Origin: Chara braunii
Taxonomy: Eukaryota; Streptophyta; Charophyceae; Charales; Characeae
DNA length: 35,965 nt
Direction: 5' to 3'
Assembly (NCBI GenBank): GCA_003427395.1
Contig: BFEA01000066.1
Span: 886,986 to 922,950 of the forward strand
Shown in pieces: positions 9,414 through 19,735 of this stretch (position 1 is the stretch's first letter; every line of letters begins with the position of its first letter). The translations under genes were made by a program, and so were the position numbers. The notes beneath the pieces were generated by a model that made no database searches, had not been told where the DNA came from, and saw nothing but the letters and a program-made list of their open reading frames with translations.

Positions 9414-10338
9414 GGTCAAAGAGAGTCTAATTGACATTCTTGATGATCATGAACTGGACCCTCAATTTAAGAAGAGTGAGCAAGGGAAGACGATAAAATT
9501 TACCCTCAAGAGCGAGTTGGAAGATGAAACTGAAATTACGGATGTAATTACGAAAATGTTAGAAAAAACGGAAGTGACTTTGTCTTTCAAAAATGCAATG
9601 ACGTTAGCATCAAAGTTGAGAGAGGAACTCAAGAAGTTAATTGATAAGAAAAAGATGAAAGTTAATTATCTGGGATCAGTCTTTCCTAATTAAGTCAACA
9701 TGACCTTGTCAGGATGTAAGATGAGATTCGCAACCATGGGCTGTGGGTATTTAACTATCTACATTAATCGGATGAAAATCCGAGCCTTAGTGAACTCTGG
9801 AGCAGAAATGATACTTATCACTAAGAGAGCTATGGAAGCCGGCAACCTGATCATTAATAGGCCCTCAAAGCAAATGTTAAATAATATTGATGGGCAACTC
9901 TTCGTGACAGGGTTTATTGACATTTTGCCCATTAGGGCTGGGATGATGTCAGTTTAACTGGGATTTATGGTACCAGATTTAGACCATGATTGTATCATGG
10001 GCAGCTCATTCTTACATAGGATGAAAGTTGTCCAGTTCTTCAGTCATGAGGGGTCATCCTGGATTGGCTTGCAGGATCCGAAGAGTGCACAAAAACAGAC
10101 TTTTATGGTTTGTACTTCTCATCATCATAAGAATAAGGTATTAGCTAACTCAATCAGAAGAGAAGAATCTGTTGAGAAGATAAGGAAGGTAAAAGGAAAA
10201 GACAAGCAGGAAGTCAAAGAGGAAGTTTCAGTTAATATCAATCAGATCTCAAAGATGATGAAATCCCTTGGCAAGCTCAAAGATGAAAATGGGCAGATTG
10301 AAGCATTTAAGAAGTTTGTTGAGACTGCTAAGGGTTGA
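9414..10338 (+). pseudogene. Element 2 pre-protease linker and retropepsin, catalytic Asp lost
   Basis: After the A run the frame continues with a helical linker (DVITKMLEKTEVTLSF, ~9538-9585; its element 1 counterpart is SKLLGTIVSVSF). A stop (TAA) lies near 9690, and the protease region starts at about 9700. The active-site loop reads ALVNSGAEMILI, with Asn (AAC, 9793-9795) where retropepsins have Asp. TAA 9955-9957 interrupts the domain, which continues in frame with DHDCIMGSSFLHR. A lysine-rich linker follows to TGA 10336. With the catalytic residue changed and a stop inside the fold, the protease is inactive as read. Confidence 0.8.
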
Positions 10339-11654
10339 AAAATAAAATTAAAGTTTGTATTAAATCATTCTTTTTTAGGAAAATAGTCACTGGGTTAAAA
10401 AAAAAATACAAGCCCAATGGGGTGAAAAAGAACCCAATGGCAGTCATAATTGAAAAATATTATGATGAAGCACTGAAGAAAGAAAGGAGAATTATTAAAA
10501 CATCAAGGGAATCTGCAAAATTGGGGAACATAGTTAGTAGGGAAAGATTTGACACAATGAAGGTAGAATCAGATCAATTTACCTTGCCCAAAGAGAAAAA
10601 ATATATCTTCACAGTGTGTCAAGAATTATCTGGAGCATTCTCCTTTAATGACGAGGAGACACGGCGGTTGAACGTGGATATGATCAAGATGGTAAAATTT
10701 TGGACAGTTGATCCATATTACATGGAATGACAGACCAACCAGGTATGCCTTGAAAGAAGAGGCAGAAGTGGTAAAGTATCTTGATAAGAAAATTGTCTCT
10801 AATATTGTTGAACCTTCTGATGGACCGTATGCTAACCACTGGTTTTGCTTTTGGAAACCAGGGGGAGGATTGAGATGGATACAAAATATTCAGTAGCTCA
10901 ACTCAGTGACGGTACGTGATGCAAGTAGTCTCCCTAATGCTGATCTCCTTTCTGAATCTTTTGTTGGTCGATGCATTTATTCTTTAATTGATTTATATTC
11001 TGGCTATGATCAGTTTCTCATTGATCTCACTAACCGATCAATGGTTGTCATGCACACGCTGAGGGCCTCATTCAAATGTGTGTGGTACCTCAGGGTTGGA
11101 CCAATGGTGTGGTAGTGGTTCCAAGGGATATGATATAAATCATGCAGGATATCTCACCCAAGATGACCAACCCTTATATTGATGATAATCCTCTGAAAGG
11201 ACCTCTAGTAAGAAACGAAACTTTGGTTGTTGATGGAGGCAGAAAGTTTGTCTGGGAACATGCTGAAGAAGTAAAGATGGTCCTTGAGAGACTTCAGAAA
11301 TATAATCTGACTGTCAGTGGACCAAAGTCCCTTCTTTTTCTAGAAGAGGTAACCATCTTGAGCTTTAGATGTTTCTCCAAGGGTAGGAGTCCTGACTCCA
11401 AGAAGATAGACAAAATTATGAATTGGTCTCTGCCTCTCAAGCTAGTGACAGATGCTAGAAGTTTCTTGGGTGGTATTTGTGGGTTCTGAAAGATTTTTAT
11501 TCCTCATTTTTCTACCATTGCAGAACCTCTAAGAGAGATTGTGAGACAAAGGGCTGACTTATCTTGGACTGAGAAAAAAATGATTGTTGTAGAAACCTTA
11601 CAAGAAAAATTCAAAGATGGGAGGGTAGTGCTAGGAGTGTCTTTTTATGATGAG
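10335..11654 (+). pseudogene. Element 2 reverse transcriptase, frameshifted, YIDD retained
   Basis: The protease-RT linker (YKPNGVKKNPMAV) runs in one frame to 10730. RT proper starts near 10720 in another frame (WNDRPTRYALKEEAE), with IVEPSDGPYANHW, TVRDASSLP and IDLYSGYDQF, all typical gypsy RT blocks, and TAG 10894-10896. A second shift near 11078-11090 leads to VVPQGWTNG and the catalytic YIDD at 11175-11186, after TAA 11136. The thumb/connection (SGPKSLLFL, FLGGICGF) precedes TGA 11487-11489 and continues in the same frame. RT copies the element RNA into cDNA. Block order and motifs are unambiguous although the frame is broken in several places. Confidence 0.88.
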
Positions 11655-12480
11655 TAGGAGGAAAGACCCTTCATCATCGAGGCAGATGGGGGACCAGTAA
11701 ATCTTGGTGGTGTACTCATTCAAAAAGATGTTAATGGGAAAGAAAGACCCCTAAGATTTGAGAGTAGAACTTTAAACTCTACAGAGAGAGGCTACACACA
11801 ATTCAGAAAGAAACTACTGACAATTATTCATTGTCGTAGGTGTTTTAGGCACTATGTACTTGGAAGAAAATTTATCCCGAGGATTGATGCATCTGCTGTA
11901 ATAGGTGCTATTAAAAAGCATTAACAAGAAGATCCAACAGTGAGCAAGTGGATTTCCTTCATTTGAACTTTTGATTTTAAACTGGAAAAAAAAATTAACA
12001 GAGAAAAATCGGACAGATCGACTAAGCAGAATCGAATGGAAAAACGAAGAACATGATTATGTTGATGAGTCAATCGAAAAATATGCCTATGTTGATAACT
12101 TCCTAAATGAGGAAGACGATGAAGATTATAAGGCACCAAGTTCCAATAAGTGGAACTTATGGTATGAAGAGAGAGACAGCTGGGGAGAAACCCCCGATGC
12201 TTATGTCTATGAGTTAATTTTTGAAAAGGAAGAAGAAAAATAACAAAATGATTGGTATGCTAGAGGCAACGCAGCGGTCGTGATTGCTCATGAACTGAGA
12301 AAGAGTTATGATTCAAAGAATGAGGAAGATGGTTGAAAGAAAAAGAAAGAGATATTATTTATCTTTGAAGAATATGACGAAATTTATCAAGAGATTGGGA
12401 AGGAGATGGAAAGAGAACGATTAAAGGAGTATTACAGCAAAAACTTAAGGAAGAAGTTTAGATTAAAGAGAGGTCACCTC
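11655..12480 (+). pseudogene. Element 2 RNase H domain and connector to integrase
   Basis: After TAG 11655-11657 the RNase H region reads FIIEADGGPVNLGGVLIQ, then RFESRTLNSTERGY and RHYVLGRKF, the usual gypsy RNase H order. TAA 11922 and TGA 11964 interrupt it, and an A run (11985-11993) shifts the frame. The connector reads RTDRLSRIEW, the usual ADxLSR site, followed by a long acidic Asp/Glu/Tyr-rich stretch with TAA 12241 and TGA 12334, ending with KRGHLFVDDK at 12466-12495. RNase H removes the RNA strand during cDNA synthesis. Confidence 0.82.
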
Positions 12481-12543
12481 TTTGTCGATGACAAACTTTG
12501 TCGATGACAAACTTTGTCGATGACAAAGTTGTCGATGACAAAG
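12481..12543 (+). repeat. 16-bp near-palindromic tandem repeat inside pol
   Basis: Four head-to-tail copies of TTTGTCGATGACAAAC lie at 12481-12496, 12497-12512, 12513-12528 and 12529-12543; the last is 15 bases and copies 3-4 end in AAG. Each unit has arms TTTGTC/GACAAA around GAT. They lie between the pol connector and the integrase zinc finger. Going from one copy to four adds 47 bases, which moves the downstream integrase frame relative to the upstream frame. A single copy would rejoin both frames exactly, so the expansion is recent and occurred inside a coding sequence. Confidence 0.95.
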
Positions 12544-13737
12544 GAGACTTACCTCCACTAAGAGTTGTCTGTGGGAAAAAAAGACAGTTAGAAATAATTG
12601 TTGCTCTACACGAGGGGGTTGCTGGTGGCCATAGAGTAGCTGAAGCAACCTACTCTAAGATAGTTAAACTCTACTTCTGGTTTGACATGAGAGACAAGAT
12701 TTACAAATTTTGTAAGTCTTGCGTGTTATGTCAGAAAAAGTTTACTACAAGGATGATTGAGCCTTTATTTCCTACTATCCTGGTAGAACCAGGAAGCCGA
12801 GTTCACTTGAACCGTATTACCATGTCTTTGAGCAAGGGTTGAATGATATACATACTGAACATGAGAGATAATTTATCAGGATATGTTGAGGCAAAGACTC
12901 TGAAAAGGAAGACAGCCGAACAAGTGGCTGACTGGATAGAGAAAGTTTATCTCAGGTACCCTTTGTATCATAGAGTTTGCCTCAGAAAGAGGATCTGAAT
13001 TCAGAAATGAGATTCTAAGAAGAACCACCCTCAGACTAGGTGTTAGAATTCGGTATGTAACCACCTATCATCCTTAAGCAAACACACCGGTCGACAGAGG
13101 TCACAAAACTTTGAAAGATTCATTGGCTAAATGGTGTGAAGGGAACCTCAATAATTGGCCAAGAGTATTGAGGTATGCAGTTTATGCTGACAACATCACT
13201 GTCAAGAGAACCACTGGTTATGCTCCATTCACTCTATGGTATGGTCGGTATGCTACTCTGCCTATTGAAAGTATAATCAAGATATGATCGAGTTTAAAGA
13301 GTCACAAAGAATACTCAATTTCAAAACTTCTCCAGATCAGGATGAGACAGATATCAGAGGTTGATCAAACAGTAATGGATGTTGCAGAGAGAATGACAAC
13401 CAACAAACTGTCAGATCAAGAGAGATGGAACAAGAAGAGATATATAAGGAAAGAGAAACTAAAGGTTGGTGACGTTGTGCTCTTATTTGACAATTCTCTT
13501 GAGACTCAGTAGACTAAACGATTTGAGCCTAGATGGTTTGGTCCCTACAAAATTACAGGTGAAGCAGAAGGCAAAGTCTATGAGATATCAGAGATGGATG
13601 GTTCAAGAGTTCATGACATGGTATCAGGGTCAAGACTTCGTAAGTTTATCGTTAGAGACCCTGACTTGGTCCCTATAATGACCTTAAGGAAAGGAAAGGG
13701 TCAGTCATCCAGTAAGAGAGTCGTTTCAGAGGACTGA
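12529..13737 (+). pseudogene. Element 2 integrase with GPY/F C-terminus, active site altered
   Basis: The HHCC zinc finger is complete (His codons at 12609 and 12630, CVLC at 12720-12731). The core follows: VHLNRIT with Asn (12810) where the first catalytic Asp is expected, DNLSGYVEAKTL, TGA 12840, a frameshift near 12960-12979, ASERGSEF with Glu (12985) for the second Asp, YHP then TAA 13075 (YHPQ expected), and VDRGHK with Asp (13093) for the catalytic Glu. Further stops are TGA 13285 and TAG 13510. The C-terminal GPY/F module reads RFEPRWFGPYKI, and the frame ends at TGA 13735-13737. Integrase inserts cDNA into the host genome. The ERGHK-type core and GPY/F end place the element in Ty3/gypsy. 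Confidence 0.88.
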
Positions 13738-14120
13738 GAAAAGTATAGTGAGATGGAAAGGTACAACAAAGATAAGAACTTCAACAGATTTTGAATATCC
13801 ATGTGTAGTCAATCCCGCATGTTAATTCTCGGCAATCAGACTTTATCATAGAGGACTTGAGAAAGACTTTTCATATAATCTACATTCATTTCTGCATCTG
13901 AACTGATTTTATTATTTTCTACAAGCGATGGAATCAATGAGATCAAAGTGTCATGAATGTTGAGCCGCAGTCGATCCACGAGCATCAAATCCTTGAGTAG
14001 GGAGTAACGGTAAAGCGCAGTAGCAGTGATATTAAGTTCAGAGAACGCGTGGCTGTGGTACATCAAAAGAGTAATCTGTTTTGATCTCGTGAAGAAGAGA
14101 GAATCTAACGGGCATAAAAA

Positions 14121-14460
14121 AAGTTCAGCTCTACCTGACTAGAGAGTTGTCAGTGGAGGGACTTCGTATCTTTCGACTAAGTTGTCTGTCCAAGAGAGTT
14201 ATCAAGAAGATATGCATAAGAAGTTTAGCCTTGCTTGACCAAAGAGTTGTCTGCATGGAGACTTCATATTTTTTGACTAAGTTGCCTATCTTATGTCCCA
14301 GATGAGGGAAGGGACCTCACTAGGATCAGTATCTCTATGCTCCCCTGAGACTGGCGGGAGGTCTCTTGGGGGTACTCCCGGATGAGGGAAGGGACCTCTC
14401 TGGGATCAACACTCTGCATCTCCTGAGACTGAAGTGAGGTCTCAAGGAAGTGCATTGTCG
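14121..14460 (+). repeat. ~100-bp and ~80-bp imperfect tandem repeats
   Basis: Two copies of a ~100-bp unit start at 14121 and 14221; both carry AGAGTTGTC and CTTC.TAT.TTT.GACTAAG. Two copies of an ~80-bp unit follow at 14301 and 14381, starting GATGAGGGAAGGGACCTC. Within them CTGAGACTG...GAGGTCTC recurs three times to about 14510. Confidence 0.75.
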
Positions 14461-15387
14461 GTTGTTGTTTATTGTTGTTTAGTGCCTCTTGAGACTGAAG
14501 GGACGTCTCTTGAGAAATGTCTGTTTTGTTATCTAGGGGTTGTCTGATTGTGGGTCTAAGATGTTTGTTTGACTGTTTGTACCTGGGATCTTCTTCTCAA
14601 ACCTAAAGATACATTGATTGTCGGGTCCTGCCAGAGCCTTACCACAATAGGTTGCAATTTAGTGGGGTCAGAAGGTCCCCGACGCGAGTGTCGAATTTCG
14701 TAGTTGACTGAGGCTAAGACTCCGGGAGCTTGGCCTGTAAGGTCAAGAAGGGTCAACTGGAACCCTACCGCAGTCAGAGGTTGCAATCCAGTGAGGTTCG
14801 CCAGAGCCTGAAACTGTGGTTAGACGAGGGCACACATTCAAAAATCTGGGCGGGGCAGCCAGCGCCCTTGGCCAAAAACGAGTGGGTGAGCCAACCGCAG
14901 TAGTAAAATTCCGAATACGCGGCAGTCTGACTGACGGGAGGTCGACTGTCATAGGGCGGCCAGACCCACTATATTCTGGGAGTCCTGGCGAGAGTGTTGA
15001 AGGGTCACCATGCTCGAGAAGTGGGTATGGTGGTCCTGACCTGGAGGCAGGTAAAAGAGGTCGTCAAGACAAATGGTCTGATTGGTCCTGGCCTGAGGTG
15101 GGCCGAATGAGGTATGTCAGACTGATGGGAGGTCTGTCATTCATGGCAAGTGGTGGGCCAAAACCAGAGCAATCAGTAACTCTTGGGTGAGAAACACTGT
15201 TTATGTTGTTTTAATTATTATTGTATTTTGGCTTTTTATTTTATTTAGTTTTATTTAGATATATTGCGTGGTGATTGTTTGTCAGGGCACTTGCATGTTG
15301 GGATCTTGCTTGCTGGTGAGTGGAACTCACTGTTTTGCAGGATCATGCAGATGCTTCAAAAGCTCCAAGGCCAGAGAAAAGTAAAGA

Positions 15388-15570
15388 GGTTTGGTATCCC
15401 CCTTTTATTTATTTGAGAAATTGAGGATGCTCCTCACTCAGGCCAGGAAACAGGAAAAGGGTTTGGTATCCCCTTCTTTCTATCTGAGAAGTTGAGGAGA
15501 CGCCTTACTCAGATCGAAGAAAGTGAACGGGGTTTGGTATACCCTATTCCCTGCATGGTAGGCAGAGTAA
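15388..15570 (+). repeat. ~72-bp tandem repeat, about 2.4 copies
   Basis: GGTTTGGTAT recurs at 15388, 15460 and 15531, each followed by a C/T-rich stretch. The first two copies continue with T.TGAGAA.TTGAGGA and C.TACTCAG or similar, so the period is 71-72 bp. Confidence 0.8.
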
Positions 15571-15707
15571 GTGTTCTTGTCATTCGGACTCCCCTGGCAT
15601 CACAGTCAAGGCAAGGGTCGAGGTAACTTTTTTTTCGCTGAAAAGATTCAGCGGCAAGTCAAGCCAGCAGCAGATGAGAAATCCTTCTTAAAATTTATTT
15701 GGTGGCC

Positions 15708-15763
15708 GACAAGCAGCCTGGTTCATAAGGAACCTGACAAGCGGCCTGGTTCATAAGGAACCT
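15708..15763 (+). repeat. 28-bp tandem duplication
   Basis: Two head-to-tail copies (15708-15735 and 15736-15763) begin GACAAGC.GCCTGG and end AAGGAACCT, differing at one base. Confidence 0.93.
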
Positions 15764-15844
15764 GCATCCCCGGCCTCAAGGTATTCAAACTCTGAAGCCA
15801 AGGACGTTATGGAATGGACTGGAAAGTCAAGAAACTAAAAAGAC

Positions 15845-16315
15845 TCAGAAGCGCAGGGAAAGGATGTCGTGCTTATGCAAGAGATAAAAGATGACCATGA
15901 ATTCTATCTGGAGAAGGGAGAGAAGGAAAAAAATGCAGCAGAGGGTGCATCTATTGAACTGGGGAAGAGACGGCGCCATGCATGGTGTAGACGGAGGTGC
16001 AGCAAGCACCAAGGCTCTGCTTGCCACAGGAGTAGTGGGGGCTTTGGGAGAGTAAGGGGGAGAAAAAGTGTCGGGTGAGTCATAGCGCGCCTCAAATTTC
16101 TTTTGAAAATATTCCATCCTCGTAGGGAAGGGAGTTATCTCATACCAACCTACGAAAGGTTGGCTCTGATATGGCCTTGTATGAAAGCCATATCCTCGCA
16201 CTTCTTCCTCCTCCTCCCCTAAACTGAACTCGCGTCGTGCACGAGCTGAGGGCTCTTCGCGCGCCTTCCCTCTAGCACTTTTTCCTCTTCCCTGTCCTCT
16301 ACGTGTCTCAGGCAT
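15845..16315 (-). CDS. Possible 156-residue ORF, unknown, gag-N-terminus-like
   Basis: On the minus strand ATG 16315-16313 opens a frame reading MPETRRGQGRGKSARGK, then an acidic EEEEE segment, then YQSQPFVGWYEITPFPTRM and proline-rich sequence. It ends at 15845 in a hydrophobic, low-quality tail. The basic start, acidic stretch and aromatic block recall N-terminal gag regions of plant LTR elements, but no diagnostic motif (capsid block or zinc knuckle) follows, so the identity is open. The C-terminal ~45 residues are probably read-through of non-coding sequence. It is antisense to the surrounding element remains. Confidence 0.3.
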   Translation of the reverse strand: MPETRRGQGRGKSARGKAREEPSARARREFSLGEEEEEVRGYGFHTRPYQSQPFVGWYEITPFPTRMEYFQKKFEARYDSPDTFSPPYSPKAPTTPVASRALVLAAPPSTPCMAPSLPQFNRCTLCCIFFLLSLLQIEFMVIFYLLHKHDILSLRF

Positions 16316-16541
16316 GGTGCAAGAAGAAGCAAAGGTATGTCGCAGCAGAAGGGAGGTTAAGGGAGAGCTTGAGAACAAGAAAGACCGAGTGACTAGAAAA
16401 AGAGAGAGGAGAGCGGATACGTAGGTCATACGGAGCAGCTGCGCGAGAGAAGAAAGGAGGAGGTCGTGTGCGCAGCGGGGGCGTGTGATGTCAACTAGCG
16501 CAAAATCACAATGAGAAATTTCTTTACAGCACACTATAGAA

Positions 16542-17080
16542 ATGAGTAAGGAAGCATTCGATCTTTACTATTTTATGCTAAACTACCGCTGCTTTTTGGG
16601 CCCAGCGGGGACACTGGGCGGGGGTTTGGTATCATGTCGGAGGGCGCGGTGTCCCGACCCTCCTTGTGTATCAGGTATCTGCTCACGTACCTTCTGCTGT
16701 ATGCCAAACCACTTCACGAAACTCTGCTGCGGGACCGGTCCAGTTGGCGCTGCCACCGTCAAAAGGATGGGTGCACCACTGGACTCTCCCTTGGTCCACG
16801 CAGGCTCGGCGCCCTGCTGTACAACAGAGCACTACCGGCCTGTAGCCGGGGTAGCCGCCGGGTTCACTCAGGGACGCGAAGGCAGAGGAGCCTGTGCGGT
16901 CTTTCTACTGTGCACCAGACACCCTTTTGCTAGATGCACAGGGATCAGTTGTCACAGTCGAAACGCGAGAGGACCGAGGAAAGGAAAAGAAAGAGAAAAA
17001 AAAAAAGAAAAAAAAAAGAGGTAATGCCCCAGATCTGTTTGTCGGTCTGGAGTCTGGACCCTCGCTTTAGTTGGAGACGA
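16542..17080. other. Intergenic stretch, no supported gene
   Basis: A 160-codon + strand frame exists but has a Cys/Arg-rich, motif-free translation ending in a lysine run encoded by an A-rich tract (16980-17018). I regard it as chance. Nothing else is recognised here. Confidence 0.4.
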
Positions 17081-17131
17081 TCTAGTGACCTCTGGCTGCA
17101 ATGAAGTTATAATTATCTTCCTTTTCTCGCT

Positions 17132-17180
17132 TTATTACTATTACTATTACTATTACTATTACTATTATTATTATTATTAC
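17132..17180 (+). repeat. (TTACTA)n/(TTA)n microsatellite
   Basis: A six-base TTACTA repeat passes into TTA triplets. It produces the run of Ile/Val codons in an antisense ORF (17082-17315), which is therefore not a gene. 17181-18078 contains no supported gene. Confidence 0.95.
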
Positions 17181-18078
17181 TTCGATTATTGTTACTTTTT
17201 TATTTCCTTTTATTTGACCTTTCTTTTTTGTCTTTTCGCGGGAGGCTAACAGTTCAGATTTCGAACCCAACTGTGGCCTAAGTGGTCTAGACTGGCCCGA
17301 CCCTTCCTTTATCACCCCGTGTCTGACGTATTTGGTTGAGCGCCGCGCAGTGAGACCCCAAACGAGGGGTAACCCGCGGCTGGTTTGGTAGGAAGCCTAT
17401 CACCCCCCCCTGTGGGAGTCATAGGCCCCCTCCTTACCATCGGATACGGGAACCTATTAGTGGTAGCCCGTAAGTACCCTATGAAGGAAGTGAAGTGTCG
17501 GGCGATATTCTGTTATAGGACTGCTGCCCCAACAAATATGTCACTCGGAAACGAAGGGGCTGCGATGAACGGCAGAGAGTTCTGCTCATAATGTGACCTT
17601 TGGGGTGTGGTCCTTTATCTTCTTTCTTCCCTTAATTTTATTTTATCTTTGACTCATTTTTCTAAGATCTAATTATTAATGTTTAGAATTTAAATGTTGG
17701 CCGAATTAAATCCCTCATTCAGAACACGGGGATCGCGGTAGGAGAGGTCCGATAAAAGAGAAGGGAGTTGTGTTATTGGCTATTCGGGTACAGGCAGTCC
17801 TGTTGCGATGAGTACGGGTGAGTCCAAGAAGGGGGGACCGGGGGGTGGAGTGAGCGTGTGATTTCGCCTGCATGCGCATGTGCCATGTATTCAGTTCTGG
17901 CTATTCTGGAGCCGGTAGCCTAACATTGTGCACGGTCTTTTCAATAGAGGAGCGGCTATGACGCGTCAGAATAGCCTTTTTAGCTATAGGCCAGACCATT
18001 TGAGGTTCCACTATAGCTGGGAGCCAATGCGCGAAGAGGGGGCTACAGTGGACGCATGCCTGAGCTACAGTAAAAGTG

Positions 18079-18420
18079 ATGGCTGGCAAGACTAAAGATA
18101 AACGTCTACGGAGGGAAAGAACAAGAGATGAGGGAGGATGGAAAAGTGCAGGGAGTGGTCACCGAGGCTCGTAACAGAGCTGATCGGAGGCGCCAGCGAG
18201 ATGGGGTAACTGCCACTCTAAAAGTTACTGTTACTTACCATGAAGAAGAGACCTCGACGAGTACTACCGAACGAGAACAACAAGAGCTAGACCGGGACTC
18301 AGAGGCAGAGTCCGAGGAAAGTGACGCTCAGACTCAGTCCTGGCACGGTCTGGAGCAGTGGAGAAGGGAGCATCCACCGACCGAGTCGGTAGAGGACGGG
18401 CCCGAGGCTAGTTCTGGCTA
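18079..18420 (+). pseudogene. Weak basic-then-acidic coding stretch, unknown
   Basis: ATG 18079 opens MAGKTKDKRLRRERTRDEGG in one frame. From 18128 a second frame is open for 97 codons and is Glu/Asp/Ser/Thr-rich (around HEEETSTSTTEREQQELD). A basic start followed by an acidic low-complexity region resembles a gag N-terminus, as in element 2 (MAGRGRP...), and would require one frameshift. There is no diagnostic motif, so chance is quite possible. Confidence 0.22.
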
Positions 18421-19723
18421 GCAGAGAGACTGAAGGCTACAAGAGAGAGAGGCAGTTATGTACAGGTGGCGAGAGGGCGGTAACACGCGGGAAGTGAGTA
18501 AAGTGCACGCACAGTGGGAGTCAAGAGAGAGAGAGGGCTATTCATGTTCGTGTGGTCTTGGTGATGACGTCGGTTCCGAATGAGTCACGGGAGAGGGACC
18601 AGAATCACTAGGCCGCGAAGGTGCAAGGGTCAACAGGCAAGGGCAAAGAGAGAGCGGGACGCAAGCAGTGACGTCCGAGAGAGAGAGGACGGGAGAGGGT
18701 ACGTGTGAGGGTGAGGCATGGAAGAGGGAACGGGATTCTCTCCACTACTTGTTGATGTCACCCATCTGACTAGTGCAGCGCATTGAACGGTCTTTCTACG
18801 TCATTGTTAGCTAACACCATGCTCTCTTTCCTGAAAAAGGAGGCTCCGCGCACGCTCCTAGGCTAGTTAGTATGTGACTTGTGAGATGTTGACGACTTAA
18901 AGCGAGCTTGATATGTGCTAGCCAAGCGAAGGGGGGGCACTGTCTCGCATGAGCGAATGATCAGTACGACTGCGTTTCCAAACAAACAGACAAAGAGGAG
19001 TCGTCGCGCACGAATGGTGTGTGTGCTATGCTTGGGCGACTTGTTGACGTTTTCTGTTCATGCCATCTCCGTTTGGGTCCTCCATGAGATGCTCCAACCA
19101 GAAACGGGGTCGGGCATCTCAGAGAGTAGCGTAAGTCAATGGGGGAGTTCCCAAGGCGGGAGATACGAGAGAGGTAGTTACAAGGCGAGGGCGTATGAGA
19201 CAGCCGCGTGTAAGAGGGTGGCACGAATGATGTCCCCTTCTTTCCTTTTGTGAGAACCGTAAAGCTGCATGTGAAGGCGAGAGAGCCATGTGGTAATAGA
19301 TGAAAGTGAAATGAGGGTTGAGAGAGACTAGTAGCTATTCAAAGAACGGGAGAAAGCCAGTTTGAGACGTAGCCTGCCTCGGATGGACTCACTAGTCGAT
19401 GTTTCATCCTCGTTAAGCCATGACAAGGTTTCGGAAGGGAGCATGATCTGGCGGTAAAGAAGAATGTGGTGACCAGAAAGCCATGGTCTGAGAGAGGCTA
19501 AGAGGGAAGTAATCCAGAGAACTAAGGGGCAGCTAGTTCACCTATGCTACCTGTCGTTGGAATGCTCTCACGCCTAATTCACACTAAAGGGAGAATATTG
19601 TCTCTTGCTTAGCAACAGATGTAGTTCACTAGGTGCAAGCTTGTGTGTTATTGTTGGCGTTGGTAAAAAACGGTGGCATATCGAGCCTGCCGCACGCACA
19701 ACTCACAATAGTCTAGATTAGAG
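18421..19723. other. Purine-rich intergenic stretch
   Basis: Many GAGAG words occur. One 112-codon frame (18915-19253) has no recognisable motif or repeat partner. No gene, repeat or RNA is supported. Confidence 0.4.
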
Positions 19724-19735
19724 TGGTATCAGGTC
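19724..19735 (+). promoter_or_regulatory. Possible LTR-element primer-binding site, initiator-Met tRNA type
   Basis: GATTAGAG is followed by TGGTATCAGGTC. The first nine bases equal the start of the standard plant retrotransposon site TGGTATCAGAGC, and 10 of 12 match overall. The preceding bases would be the 5' LTR end, but no partner LTR is recognised. Twelve bases can match by chance in 36 kb when mismatches are allowed. Confidence 0.35.

Larger units (their letters stand above)
13738..15840 (+). other. Non-coding 3' tract of element 2 with several tandem repeats
   Basis: No coding frame is supported. The tract holds four separate tandem repeats (listed individually) and looks like the untranslated 3' part or LTR of element 2. 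I could not match it to sequence upstream of the element 2 gag, so the LTR assignment is inference. Confidence 0.45.

Noticed and set aside
16625-16640. TGGTATCATGTC as an initiator-Met primer-binding site
   Set aside because: Only 9 of 12 bases match and the flanks do not resemble an LTR end; the related TTTGGTAT word is part of a local repeat theme at 15.4-15.5 kb.
17082-17315. Antisense Ile/Val-rich, membrane-like ORF
   Set aside because: The hydrophobic run is encoded by the TTACTA/TTA microsatellite.
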